Shown: positions 1 through 12,004 of the stretch, piece by piece
Position numbering within the stretch: the stretch's first letter is position 1
Layout: each line of letters begins with the position of its first letter
Source of the DNA: Argopecten irradians
Taxonomy: Eukaryota; Mollusca; Bivalvia; Pectinida; Pectinidae
NCBI RefSeq assembly: GCF_041381155.1
Contig: NC_091135.1
Coordinates: 48,938,086-49,002,085, forward strand
Reading direction: 5' to 3'
DNA: 64,000 bases
The notes under the pieces: generated by a model
The model's database searches: none
The model's input: only the letters and a program-made list of their open reading frames with translations
What the model was told of the DNA's origin: nothing
Program-made: the position numbers and the translations under genes

Positions 1-214
1 TTTCATATTTTCCTTCTAACTTATGTAATGCTTTCCTGTGGCGGATTTTTATCTTATAGGACATTACTTAAAGATATGGAACTTCCTTAAAGTTATGGAC
101 TGTTCATGAAACTGGGACCTGTTCTTTCTGACTCATTAGTTAAAACACACTTTAGTACTTACTTATGCCTAATAACGCAACACGAGTATGCAATGTATGT
201 TACAACATTTTAAT
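1..214. repeat. 5' copy of the 316-bp direct repeat flanking LINE copy 1 (cut by window edge)
   Basis: This is the right-hand two thirds of a repeat found complete at 3406-3721, 11689-12004 and 15197-15512. It contains the right end of a MITE (ending ACTGGGACCTG at 121), followed by about 93 bp of ordinary flank. From about 90 onward it is almost identical to the other copies. Left of that it differs by several short indels and substitutions, much more than the LINE that follows, so the edge of the duplicated block, or a conversion junction with another copy of the same MITE, probably lies here. Confidence 0.8.
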
Positions 215-3200
215 TCTACGCCACTTTATTTGTTCGGAGTTTACATGCCTAGTGATTCCGATATATCAGAGTTCACCGATGCAATCGTCGCTCTTGGAGA
301 CATCGTCAGATATTACGCAGATATTGGCGATGTGGCGGTAGTGGGTGATCTAAATGCCCAATACGACACGTTTACGATTTCGTATTCAGCTCGTCGGAAA
401 CAATCATTGTTTCACGAGTTTATTTCCTGTAATAACCTTATTGCAACTAATAAGTTGGATATGTGTGACGGCCCCTTCATATACCTTTGTGCCTCTTGAA
501 ACTACGATCGACTATATTCTGGTGAAAGATACAATGATCGACTGCATCGAATCAGCTAGAGTGTTTTCCTCTCCCAATATAGATGTAGCATCTGACCACG
601 CGGTATTGGAATGTTGTGTCCGCTTGCCTTCATTGCAAAGGTCAGAATGTCAAATTCCAACCGTGCAGCCAAAATTGAGAACTTGTAGTATTAATCATAT
701 GGTGCAATACCAGTTAGCTGTTGATAATGTGTTAAAGCAATAGCTTGACTTTGATATTCAACGCCCAACAGATATAGATTATTTTAATACCATTGTCTCA
801 GATACACTAAATACTTGTGCACGGACCTACATACCTTTATCAAGATTCAACCCACGTTTGAAACCCTATTGGAACAGTGATGTAAAAGTAGCACATAAGT
901 CTGCTCGTGATAAACGTAAAGAGTGGATCGCAGATGGAAAACCGCGCGGCTTCCAATATTTATCTTATCGCCAGTATAAATCTGCAAAACGTTCTTTCAA
1001 AAATATACAGTGCATAGCTTATGAAGAGTACTTGCGTTCCCAGCAACAGGAATTGAATGACGCTGCGGACTGTGACAGCAAAACGTTTTGGCGGGCATTG
1101 AAACAATTCAAAGGACCTTCTCCACGAAACTGTTCCCCATTAAAAGTTGGCAACCGCACGCTTAGGACTCCGATTGAAATTGCGGACGCTTTCGGAAAGT
1201 ACTTCCAAAATGTATATTCGGCGAATGCCTCTCGAGTTGTCCCAATGGACATAGAATTAACGGATGGTCCAAGCGATATTCTTGACGCTAATTGGCTGAA
1301 TAAAAAACGGCGTTCTCAGAAATAGAACGTGCTATTCGGAGCCTTAAGGTAGGGAAAGCTCCAGGGATCGACGGAATCCAGAACGAACATTTAAGATATG
1401 GTGGTAGGACTCTAATATTATGCCTACAAAAACTGTTTACTAAGTGTATAGAACTTGAACATGTTCCGTCTATATGGAAGAAAGGCATTATATTTCCTAT
1501 CTTCAAAGGTGGGAATAAGTCCCGCGGAGATCCTTCAAGTTACAGACCTATCACACTTTTATGTTGTATCTATAAACTTTTTGAAAAGAGCATCAGTGTC
1601 CGAATACAAGACTCGTTAGACACCTCAGTTGTTACATTTCCTAGCGATCAGCAGAACGGTTTCCGAAAATCCTTAGGATGTACGACAGCCACGTTTTCCA
1701 TACAAGAGACTATCTTCCACAATCTTGAACTAAACAGCAAGGTCTTCGTAGCATTTCTTGATATAAAAAAGGCTTTTGACACTGTCTGGCACGCTGGCCT
1801 ACTGCGTAAGATTTTTGATCTCGGTGTCACTGGAAATCTTTTTAACACGATTTGCGATTCCTACACGAATATGCTGAGCTCTGTGACGTGGCACGGAATG
1901 ACGTCAAAGTGGTTCGCCGTTGAATCGGCAGTTAGGCAAGGTGGAGTATTGTCCACATTTTTATACCAAACATTTATCGACAATCTACTTTTACGTTTAG
2001 AAAAAAGTAACCATGGTGCGAAAGTGGAAACACTAAATGTTGGAAATCCAACGCTTGCAGATGACATAACGCTGATAAGCACGTCGCCTCGTTCACTCCA
2101 AAGTCTACTAAATATTTGCCAGGATTACAGTGAAAAGTGGAAATTCGAATTCAATAGCACGAAATGCAAAATTATTGTAATCGGGAATAATACCGCACGC
2201 CAGCTCGACTTCAATTGGATGCTCGGTCCTGTCGATATAGGTATAACTTGTTCTCAAGTTCATCTTGGAACTCTAGTATCAGCCGGAATGTCCAACGTGG
2301 AACGTGTTCGCGCGGCGTGTGATAAAGGAAGAAGAACCATCCACTCGATCATTGGCATTGGCCCATCCAATTTCATTAATCCGCTCGTCAAGACCAATTT
2401 GTACCAAAAAAGTGGTTTTGCCATCTGTTCTCTATGGATGCGAACATTGGGTGCAGTTGAGTGTGAGCGATCTTTCACAACTAGCTCGTTTCCAACACTA
2501 CGCAGCAAAACAATTCTTTGTGTACACCGGCGATCAAGATCAGACATGATCGAGCCCATGCTTGGATTATTTCGTATATCTGCCGAAATTGACAGAAGAA
2601 AGTTGCGTTTCCTTCAGAAACTGATATCCTTAGAACAGTCGTTTTTAGTCAAGCGAATCTTCACCGCACGATTGTATTCCTATTTGAATGTACAAGTTGT
2701 AAAACCAGGATCTTCTTGTGGCAAAGGATACCTTCCAGATATCGTTGGAGTCCTTCAAAGATACGAGCTACTCTCATATCTTGACACGTACCTCAGGTCA
2801 TGTTCATTCCCCTCTAAATGTAAATGGAAGTCAAGAGTAAATACCGCAATATCATCTACTGAAAACGCGGCCTTGAAAGTCCCTATGACAAATGATTAAG
2901 ATTTTGAGAAGTTTCGACTGTGTCATTCATCCTACAAACCATACGTCATGTTGCAAGCAGTAACATCCTTATTGGATGTTCAGGTAATCTACTCCTTGTG
3001 TTCCATGTTGACATTATCAGTCATCCATGATACTATAGTGTATGTTCTGTGCTTTCAGCACTTCCACGACGCCATAGTTCATTTCTGTGCTAGCTGTGAT
3101 CATTCCAGAGCTCTCCGTGACAGGTTTCTGCAGGAAATCATGACTGAATTTGGGCCCAGTGCCTTCACCACTATCATAAGCAAAAATGACATTTCATTTG

Positions 3201-3405
3201 CTGGAACCCTTTTAGGCGAAACGACAGGAGTCCCTTTCCAGGATGCTGCTGCTAGAAAGTCATACCTTGATAAAAATTCGCTTAAAAGAGTAATGGTTTG
3301 CCTATTACTCTTCTATTTATACTAATTGAACTTCTCTCTTTGTTCTCTGTTTATGTCGATTTATGTTGTATCTCCACCTGGAGGAAATAAAGTTTGATGA
3401 TGATG
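215..3405 (+). mobile_element. APE-type non-LTR retrotransposon (LINE), copy 1, broken
   Basis: The translation carries the C-terminal half of an AP-like endonuclease (GDLNAQ, then TIDYILV and SDHAVL), a reverse transcriptase (KAPGIDGIQNEH, FLDIKKAFD, LADD) and a C-terminal region with a Cys/His cluster (HFCASCDHSRALRDRF). The native 5' end is missing: the reading frame enters from the flanking repeat, so the endonuclease is truncated. Compared with copy 2 at 12005-15196 the DNA is about 99% identical, but it has extra frame breaks near 470, 1305, 2405 and 2512 and a stop near 741. An in-frame TAA at 2897-2899, shared with copy 2, splits off the last ~125 codons. The 3' end has AATAAA and a (GAT)n tail, as in several LINE clades. 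The clade is not assigned; a Jockey/CR1/L2-like group is possible. Confidence 0.9.
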
Positions 3406-3721
3406 AAAATCATGACAGGGCCCAGTTTCATGAAGATTCCTTAAATTTAAGGAATTCCTTTACTTAAAATTCTCCTTTGGAAAGCATTAAGGATTTTAAG
3501 GAAGGCTCCTGAACTTAAAATTTTCCTTAACTTCTGTAATGCTTTTCTGTGGCGAATTTTAATTTAAGACATTCCTTAAAGATATGGACTTCCTTAAAGT
3601 TATGGACTGTTCTTGAAACTGGGACCTGTTCTTTCTGACTCATTAGTTAAAACACACTTTAGTACTTACTTATGCCTAATAACGCAACACGAGTATGCAA
3701 TGTATGTTACAACATCTTAAT
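3406..3721. repeat. 3' copy of the 316-bp direct repeat, LINE copy 1
   Basis: This is the same length, 316 bp, as the copies at 11689-12004 and 15197-15512. It begins aaaatcatga directly after the LINE's GAT tail and ends at acaacatcttaat. It contains a 213-bp MITE (3416-3628) whose ends, CAGGGCCCAGTTTCATGAA and the reverse complement of CAGGTCCCAGTTTCATGAA, form terminal inverted repeats. It shares diagnostic bases (ccttTactt, tgcttTtctg) with the 3' repeat of copy 2, so the repeat-LINE-repeat block was duplicated after the LINE inserted. Confidence 0.85.
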
Positions 3722-4305
3722 ACAAAAATGCTTAAGAGGTGTTAATGAAACAGTGTTAAAAATTTCAACGGTTGCTAAATTTAGCAGCAAATTCTATATT
3801 AGGGTTGAAATTAATGTCGAACTAAACTTCCCACGACAAAGCATGGGAAGGTTTCATAATATATATATATACATTATGTAAGTAATTTTCCCTTATCTAC
3901 CAATTTCGTATAAATTTGATAGGCTACCGAATTTTCTTATCTGCTATATTAAGCCCAGTAATTGCCAACCTCTGATGAGGTCAAATCGGGTGATCACCCT
4001 TGAAAAAACGGATGAAAGGGTCAAAACAAGGGTCATATGCGAAACAACATTTTAGTGTAATTTTTTAACACTTTTTAAAAAACCCTCTTACTTGGTTTAT
4101 AACTTTGCCTTTTGCTACCAATTTTGGGAATGTAGGAAGCGTCAAAGGGGAAAGGTAATTGCAAAGTAAACATGTAACATAACAATTTGTCCCCCTTACC
4201 TTTCGTTTTTGTCTCTTTTTTGTCTTTAGTTTTTAGAGTTTAGTATTTTTATTTATTATTACTGTGCAGGTTTTCTCCGGCTATCTAGCTTATAGATAGA
4301 GCTTT
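3722..4305. repeat. Downstream part of the duplicated block, copy 1
   Basis: This stretch is nearly identical to 15513-16090. The similarity stops abruptly in both copies after a short palindrome (ctatctagcttatagatag) at gatagagct. No reading frame or known repeat family is recognised. It is probably original flank of the LINE target carried along in the duplication. Confidence 0.75.
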
Positions 4306-5261
4306 GTGTTGAATGTGCCCAGGAGCTGTCGCTCTTTTTATGAAGGACAGCATGTTGTTTACATTCACATGATCATACGGCAGTTAATATCCTTTACTGC
4401 ATAATGAATAGAAGCTCACAGTATTTGTTATTTTCTTAGCAATCATATTCTAAAGACATTTGTCATATACTCCAATATGACTAAGAGTGATTTTCAAATG
4501 ACGTGACGTCAGGATTTTGAGGACGGAGGGACAAAATGGCTGCCTCTGCCGGATTTTTGCAATACATTTTGCCGTTAGATTCTTTGAAATGTAGTCATGT
4601 GATAAAAAAGCATAGTACTGTGCTCATTTCTTATGAAAATTTATGAAACTCGTCGAGCTCGCAAAAACAAAAAAGAACTGTTGGACAAGTTTTATAAAAT
4701 CTCATATGAAATGACCACTCATTTCAAATCCTGTATTTATGCTGCTAAATAAGCTTGTAACTAATGTTAATTGTATGTGGGTGCAAATTACTACCACAGG
4801 CGTCCCAAATGTGTGGTTAAAAGCCAGCGAGGAGAGTAAAAAGCACGTTCCATAATTGGTAAAACCAGTTTAACCGTCAAAAATGAAATGTATTTATATC
4901 CTCTATACTAGCTTATGAATATTAATTAGGGATGACGTAGGATGGTCTACTGGCTTCCATTGACCGCTTACCCGTAAGTGACACTTAAGTGTAAAAAGAT
5001 ATTAAAGTTTTTTTTAAGATATTTATTTCCGACTTTGTTCAGATTGTACGTAAATACGTTTTAGTGTCTTACACCATGACTATATTTCGAATAATAACGT
5101 ATGGACTATGTGTGTACGAGGAAATAACCGATTTACCGGCATATAATGTATTTATATATAATATCATAAATGTATAACTAAAGCAGGCTGTTATTAACAT
5201 AGTGTATGCAAACCCATGGAAAACTTCTTATAGATTTTGATGATTTTAAACTAATTTTACA
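4306..5261. other. AT-rich stretch with no recognisable gene
   Basis: I see no exon-like stretch that I can support. A piece near 4495-4540 (gacgtcaggatt...gaggacggagggac) recurs in altered form near 41047-41085, so it is a dispersed repeat rather than a promoter despite its CRE-like core. Confidence 0.4.
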
Positions 5262-5752
5262 GGTTGGACACAACCCTGCATGTGGATAACAGTTACCAAT
5301 TTGAGGAACAGTTACCCATTTGAGGAATAGTTACCCCTTTGAGTAATCATTTAGTTACCCAAATGTAGGATTCTGTAAAATAAAAACACATAATATTGTT
5401 TTAAAAATTGTTATCAAAAGAGGGCGTCATAATTTTAGAATGCCTGACATAAGACTCTATGTTTTTGCGCATGATCTTACAAATTCTGTTGTCTCGCTTG
5501 TTGTAAGATGACAATTTAAGTGTTCTCCATAGTAGCCATCAGAGAAATTCATTGCAAATGTCATGTTTGAATTAGTTTAACATGTGTTTTATTTTTAGCC
5601 CCATGACGCCATTTTTTTGATAAAAATGTTTAAAACAACTTCATACATTTTTCTTTCGTAGAATTCCTCTTTTGTATAAGTTATTGATTGCTCAAATGGG
5701 TAACTGTTACTCAAATTGGTAACTGTTACCCGTAGGCAGGGTTGTGCCAAAC
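5262..5752. mobile_element. MITE with GGTTGG...ACAACCCTGC inverted ends
   Basis: The left end GGTTGGACACAACCCTGC pairs with the right end GCAGGGTTGTGCCAAAC. Inside each end lie short repeated motifs (GTTACC..TTTGAG). There is no coding capacity. The middle (gggcgtcataattttag, tttaaaacaac) resembles the middle of the element at 22740-23354, so the two are subfamilies of one group. Confidence 0.7.
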
Positions 5753-6301
5753 ATGTTTTATGAAGGACAGTATGTTGCTTACAGTTTGTCAAAACGAACA
5801 TACAGCAGTCGTCCAAAACACGCACCACACAATACACGCAATACATCCCATATCATACATGGGAGGCTGTCCTTACATGTATATGACCTGGATGTTCATA
5901 GGACGTTAATTTAATCAAACAAAGAAACAAACAAACAAACACAACGAGCATACGGTAGTCTCTCAAAAAATGCACACACCATATTTGAGTATGTCAGTTT
6001 CTATACACGATTTTGCATTTACTGTCTTCTCAGATTTCATATGGTAAAACGTGTTTTACATAAAGGAAATTTAAGATGAGTTATTACATTACAAAGTTCA
6101 AACCAAATCAACAATCTCATAAGATTATTACATATTGTTGTATCCCAAGGTAACTACAAGGATGATACCCCTAGGGATACATATACAAAGTACCTATTTC
6201 ATCATGTGCTACCTTTGTAGTGTGTTCCAAACCTTAGAGTCATTTTCTATGGTGTTGGTAAATGCAAAACGTTACATTCATGTTACTTCTTAAACTCCCA
6301 G

Positions 6302-7053
6302 GTCTCAAAATGACAAAGAAAAGGATTAGCAAGCGTGGCATAAGAACAAAGCCAGCTACTCTGGTAAATGCAATCGCCCAACAGATGAAAAAGCCTGAGG
6401 GATCCAGTCCAGCAGTAAAGAATACTACCCAGGTATGGATGAAACTCGAAAATGAGCCCGTGTCTGCAGGTCTCTAACCTGACAACCGAAGAATATTCAT
6501 TTAACAGTACACATCTGAACTCTATTAAACGGCATCTTTTTTTATTGCATCTTTTTTTAAATGACTTTTTAACTCTGCCACTTCCTACACTTCTGGCACG
6601 ATATAAATGCGTATTTTCCTTTTAATTTCAGCCCGTCGGTTAATGGTATCTAAGGCACATTATGTGATCAGGTTATGTTTGTTTATGATTTATAAGCTAC
6701 AACAGCTGGTGTAAATGTGACGCGTACCATATTCCCTCATTTCGTCAACAAAATAAATAGCACAGCTACTGACCCCATTTCAGTCTGAAGACTTTATCGC
6801 TCTTTGGAAAATATATACAATATTTACTTATTTACACATTCATTTTTTAATAAGTAGTTGTATGTGCATTGTGAATGACTATCTTAATTGCACTTCAATA
6901 ACCTTTTTGTAATTCGCAACGCTGGTTAAATAATTAGCTTTTCAGTTTTTATAAAAAAAACAACTTGTTTTACGTCCTTTAATCTACCAGGAAGGAAGTG
7001 ACAGGTTTATTAGGAAGAGGAAAGCAGGAGAAAATAATCACCGCATTAAGTAA
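6302..7053 (+). CDS. Candidate two-exon lysine-rich small protein, unrecognised
   Basis: Exon a (6302-6432) follows a good acceptor (aaactcccag) and ends CAG|GTATGG. Exon b (6991-7053) follows a pyrimidine-rich acceptor (aatctaccag) and ends at TAA. Both are in phase 0 at the junction, giving 61 residues from the ATG at 6310: MTKKRISKRGIRTKPATL..., ending ...RFIRKRKAGENNHRIK. The product is strongly basic with no membrane segment or signal peptide, so a nuclear or nucleic-acid-bound protein is conceivable. No family is recognised and upstream exons may be missing. A +1 reading of exon b is also open, which weakens the case. Confidence 0.35.
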
Positions 7054-7913
7054 ATTTCGAACTCACAAAGCCTGAAGTGGGGGCTAGTGGTAATATGCTG
7101 AAACCCATTTATCATTCGGTAACCGCGACCCTTTTCATCTTAAGAATTGAAAAATTATGAAAATATCAATAAAAAAACGAAAGGCAAAAGTAAGTGTCAG
7201 GGGCAAGGCTCACAAACATTCTTTGCTCTTTTTAACAGCTATTGTACGTATCCCCATTGTTGTGTGTTCAACTGTCAACAGTAGTTTGTAAACGCGAATC
7301 ATTTTGTACAGAAAATAAATGGAAATAAACGAAATTATCAATAAAGTATCTGTTTGCTTTGCATCATAATTGAAGTAAAGGTGTACTGTATATAAATACA
7401 TATTCAACACGTTTTCTTCGTCGCTGTAGAATAATAATAAGATGAGCAATTTTTATTAGTTAATCGTTTTAATATCAATTTCAAAACAATAATACAATAA
7501 TTAAAATCAACACATGTTTGTCCATCATGTCAGCCAAGGATCACGAAGAGTCACAAGTGTTCTGAAACAATAAATGGTGCTTTTAGAGGCAACATTTATT
7601 GGGAGCTTTGTTACTACACGAGCAAGGATGACATTGGTATTTTTGTGTTAACTTCAGTGCATATACAAAACGTATTTTAGAACAATTTCTAGCATATATA
7701 TATTATAGATGTTCATCGTTCTATACAGACAACAAGTTCAATACTTCGCGAAAAGATAACACAATTCAGTACATACAGGTGTATTTTACTACATTTGAGA
7801 ATTTCAGAAAATAAACAAAATTTTTATTATGTACAACCACCAGTCAATATCTGGGTAAACCATGTTGGGTAATGTCTTGGATAATCTGATTTCACATCAG
7901 ACAAACATTACCT
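7054..7913. other. Intergenic/3' flank of the inhibitor gene
   Basis: No exon or repeat is recognised. The minus-strand AATAAA at 7828-7823, about 86 nt after the inhibitor stop codon, is the likely poly(A) signal of that gene. Confidence 0.4.
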
Positions 7914-10006
7914 CTAGTGAGCTCCGTGAGGAGGGTGGCTTGGGTGGGGTTTATGTGTGAATCCATGGTTATGTCCATGACCTTCACATCTACAGGTCTC
8001 ATCGTAACAGTGTCTCATGCTGGCGTCACAGTTCATCATCACAGAGTCCATCAGACAGTCAGCCCTGGCAGAACATGCTGGGTACAAAATCGCTTATTTG
8101 TTTACGAACTATTTATCACATCTTATTGAAAGCGGTAAAGTGTGTATTTTAAAACATTGATTTATTATATTTTAATTATTTTTATTAATGTATTAATGCT
8201 TCAATCAAAAAATGAAATGTAAGATTTATATTCAAAAGGGGATGTCATGGTTTTGATTTCTGATGATAACCATTGCAACTTACGAAAAGTGTTAATAATT
8301 ACATAAATGTATTCATACCATGACTATGCGCAGGAGATTTAGCTAAAATGTGTACTTATCTGCATCAACATAAATTAACATTTACACTTTCACATTTCAA
8401 ACAAATGTCAGCTTCCGAAGGAAAGGTTGATATAAACCGAACTACATGTAATTTCGTATGTAAATTGTCACAGTATACCCTAAAGGATTTGAATCTCCTA
8501 TTTGGTGCTCAGCATGAGTGTGTGTAGTAGTAAAGGAATACGTTAAGAATAAAATCACGACATAAAAGATCGCACAGATTTCAATACACAAATACAGACA
8601 TTACAATATACGCTCGCTCATTGAAGAACATGACGCCACATGCTACCAATACAACTTACTATTACACATATACGTATACTATTGATACTATTGAATTGTG
8701 TACTTACAAATATTGTGTATATCTGCGTGAATGCATGTGCATAAGTGGTTACCAGTAATGGCGACACACTCGATCATACCGGAGTTACATGTTGTATCAG
8801 CACAGTCGGTCTTGGTCTTGCATATTTCGCCGTACACAGCGGCAGCTAAAATAGTACAATACATTTAATATTTCTGTTAACCTCATTAGACTATATGTAT
8901 TTATTTCCTTAATCAAATAACCTTAAAATGTTATCGCAGTTAATTGAAACAGGGACTTTGTTTTCGTGTATATGGTCAACATATTGAAAATCCTCCGCTA
9001 CGCATTTAATCAGCAGAAGAAAAACTAGGAAACGTGAATAGATATGAAACATTAGATTTAACCTTATATTTAGCTTCAAAAGATTGGTAATCTTTTTGGG
9101 CTGCATGTCAAACGAAACCATGAACATAAATGTTTTATATCACACAGAGCTGTTGCAAACACACACAAAAAAATTGAAAACTTCAATAATTAACATTGAC
9201 ATTGAAGCCCAAATAATTAAAACAAAAAACGTTACTTTCATCACAAGGAGTAAAATAAAATTCGAGGTTTAATTCTGGTAAACCACAATCAAAAACTCAG
9301 AAAGTCAGTTTGGGCTCCAAAAACAAGAATATATACTAGTACGAAATGCATACACTTATCGAATGAAAAAATTATAAACAAAACCCAAAATATTTTAAAG
9401 CTTTGATTGGTAGTAAAGTTGTGTCTGTGTGTATTGTGGTCAGTATTTATCACAATGTATTTTATTACGAATTTTGCTGGGCTGTTTGCCAAAACAAATT
9501 GTTCATTTCGGTTTTAGACCCTGTTTAAAACTAGTGATATTACGTATGCCTATGTACCACTTCTTAGGTATAGCTAAACACAACTAAGTTGAAAAGTAAC
9601 AGGGTGTATGCATCTGGCCTAACTTTTGGTATTGCTGTTGACTCGTACATTGTTGCGTTGTTTGTAAATTTTGGCAAAAGCATTATCCTCAAAAAGGAAA
9701 ACTATCATATAAGATAGTTCATCAACATTGAAATGGAAATAGAACTGTCAATGCACGCGTTCTAGGGGTAATCTTATTAAGCATTTTTCGAACCAAAATT
9801 GTTCTCATATGTTATTATCATAGCTTTTAATATGCTAATTTTACCACAGCGGAAGCCCGACCAAAATAATACTTGCATTAAAATGCTACAATATCAAAAT
9901 ATTAAATGCAATAAGGAGATTGCAATGTGATCTAAGAGGAAAGTTTGAAAATTTTCAAACACTTACCCATCAGGCCTACTATAACCAAAGCGAAGACGGA
10001 GTTCAT
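7914..10006 (-). CDS. Secreted cvSI-like serine protease inhibitor, three exons
   Basis: Exons on the minus strand are 10006-9967, 8845-8708 and 8077-7914, all with GT/AG borders (GTAAGT donors) and matching phases (1, 1), giving 113 residues. The first ~19 residues (MNSVFALVIVGLMAAAVYG) are a typical signal peptide. The mature part has 12 cysteines (EICKTKTDC, HLCTC, ARADC, DETCRC), the count and spacing style of the oyster subtilisin inhibitors cvSI-1/cvSI-2 (MEROPS I84). Those proteins are about 70-90 residues and end near the CRC motif; here a histidine-rich tail of about 23 residues (EGHGHNHGFTHKPHP...) is added, which could bind metal. Family members act outside the cell against microbial subtilisin-like proteases; that role is inferred here. 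A broken copy of exon 3 lies at 52872-53012. Confidence 0.85.
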
Positions 10007-10059
10007 TGTGTGTCCGAGGTCTGTCAGATCTGGTGTCCAAGACGACTTAACACTGACCC

Positions 10060-10065
10060 TTTATA
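10060..10065 (-). promoter_or_regulatory. TATA box of the cvSI-like inhibitor gene
   Basis: On the minus strand the sequence reads TGTATAAAGGG, with TATAAA at 10065-10060, 54 nt upstream of the ATG at 10006. Transcription would start near 10030-10035, leaving a short leader. A TATA box fits a strongly expressed, regulated secreted-protein gene. Confidence 0.55.
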
Positions 10066-10069
10066 CAGA

Positions 10070-11688
10070 TGTGTGGACCAGTATTACCCAACACCATCAC
10101 GGCAGATATACCAATCATCTGGATCTGAACCATGACCTGGTGTCACGTTTACAAAGATAGGTAATCGATACGCCGTCGTTGACTATCAGAATTATGGGTA
10201 TGCTAAAGTATTTCATGAAGGAAATGTGTCATTTTGAGCCCTCGGATAATGGATATTAGCAAAAGGTTGTATCTACTGATTTTTTTCTTGTTTACAGACA
10301 AGAAGTTAAAGTGAAGTCAATATCAATTATTTCGCTGATCTTATTTTCCAGTGGTTATACATTGTATATATTATTTAATTCTCTAAAGAATTGTCTGTGT
10401 CAGTTACATTTAAAAGTTCAATATCCAAAAGAATTACACCATAACATATTAAACGTGCTTTCAAAATAGTTCCATTAGCTATAGTGCTTAGCTATGAACA
10501 ACGTAAGATTGAGTATAAACTCTAACGTTAAGTTGTGAACGAGTGTAGTATGTAGTTTGCAGGATGGTTCAAGGGAACAACACTAGACTTATGCAATAGC
10601 TGCAATAGTGTAGCAAAATAAGACCCAATTAGACGCTCTTTTGGAGTGAGTTGTTTTCCATTTCAAGTAGAAAATTGTGAAATTTACAGGTAGATAATAA
10701 CGTGATTCCTCGTTATCAGTCAAGGTCGTTACAGAGTGGTTATACCGACATCACGATCAGACTTTATGGTATTAATAGATGTTCCATCTTCTTCACTGTT
10801 TGTTTAAAAAACTGAACTTTTATAAAGTCACCCATGGTTTTAACTGGTTTTGGTGACGAACAATAAAAAAAATCCCAGTAAAATTGAAGGGAGATTTTTT
10901 TTTTCAAATAAATAGTTTTCATGTGAAAAACAATCAGCACATACCTTCTTATTATATACTTCAATACAAAATATGTTAAGGCCATGCATCTGGCGTCATC
11001 CTCGACACCCCAGGGGTTAACGTTAGTTTCACTGGGGTTATATCTACCCTTGGGCTATATCATAGTAAAACTTGAGGATTTCAGGAGAAAAAAACCTAAC
11101 CAATCACAGCCCAGGACAAACTTCCTTTGAATATCACAGAGAGAGATTATCAACTTCAAAGTCACCAAGTCAACCATAATGTACGTAATTCGATTCTTTT
11201 GTGTGTCAAAGGATAAATGGACTGCTGATCCGTTATCGCATACAGAGCCTTCAGTTTTGTTATGACATAGTATAGGGTTGGAATCACAACAATGATACTC
11301 ACCACTGGAGTACTGTATCGAGGATGACCTTGCATGGACTTACTGTGGTAGTCAACAAGTACTACAAAAATCATGAAGGTCAACATAGTTACATAGTTAC
11401 ATACGACACTAAGGGATACAGATACCAACAGAGTTCTAAATAAAATAATATTGATAAATTAAAAAATAAAACAAATAGTTTGTTTCCATTGTCATGTTCA
11501 AAGAAGAGGATGTGTACAATTTTTTTACGATACCAGTATAATAAATTAATAAATGCATGAAAAAGGAAAACAAAACACAATGTCGAGGAAAAGCGAAATC
11601 AACAAGAGTATATGTTCTATGAAGACAATAATCAATAGCAAAAAAAGCCCAATATGGCTGGGCTTATTTATTATTTATCAATGCGTAC
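10070..11688. other. Intergenic stretch, nothing firmly recognised
   Basis: I see no firm exon or repeat. A hydrophobic minus-strand frame near 11437-11345 follows an AG acceptor and is open to a GTAAGT, but no partner exon could be found. Confidence 0.35.
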
Positions 11689-12004
11689 AAAATCATGACA
11701 GGGCCCAGTTTCATGAAGATTCCTTAAATTTAAGGAATTCCTTAACTTAAAATTCTCCTTTGGAAAGCATTAAGGATTTTAAGGAAGGCTCCTGAACTTA
11801 AAATTTTCCTTAACTTCTGTAATGCTTTCCTGTGGCGAATTTTAATTTAAGACATTCCTTAAAGATATGGACTTCCTTAAAGTTATGGACTGTTCATGAA
11901 ACTGGGACCTGTTCTTTCTGACTCATTAGTTAAAACACACTTTAGTACTTACTTATGCCTAATAACGCAACACGAGTATGCAATGTATGTTACAACATTT
12001 TAAT
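11689..12004. repeat. 5' copy of the 316-bp direct repeat, LINE copy 2
   Basis: This 316-bp repeat is matched without length change at 15197-15512 with only a few substitutions. It is interpreted as a very long target-site duplication: the bases before it (tgcgtac) and after the 3' copy (aaaaaatgcttaag) would have been joined across a single copy before insertion. The ATG at 11978 that opens the first LINE reading frame lies inside this repeat, so it is not a native LINE start. Confidence 0.85.
11699..11911. mobile_element. 213-bp MITE inside the 316-bp repeat
   Basis: Its ends CAGGGCCCAGTTTCATGAA and TTCATGAAACTGGGACCTG are inverted repeats with one mismatch. The interior is full of ccttaa/ttaagg motifs and can fold back extensively. 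Further copies are at 1-121 (partial), 3416-3628 and 15207-15419, all as part of the duplicated block. No clear short target duplication is visible, so the superfamily is left open; the CAGGG ends would suit hAT. Confidence 0.7.

Noticed and set aside
3960-4010. CTGATGAG ... GAAA resembling a hammerhead ribozyme core (also at 15760-15800)
   Set aside because: The bases between the stem after CTGATGA and the GAAA do not form the required uninterrupted helix (extra CTT before GAAA), and no proper stem III/cleavage site is seen.
4520-4660. CRE-like TGACGTCA and an ATGGCTGCC start that look like a promoter and first exon
   Set aside because: A similar stretch occurs near 41047-41085, so this is a dispersed repeat. 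The short frame ends without a donor that leads to any exon.
11345-11437. Minus-strand hydrophobic frame after an AG acceptor (VSVSLSVVCNYVTMLTFMIF)
   Set aside because: It could be a membrane-spanning exon, but AT-rich DNA often yields such frames and no upstream or downstream partner exon was found.
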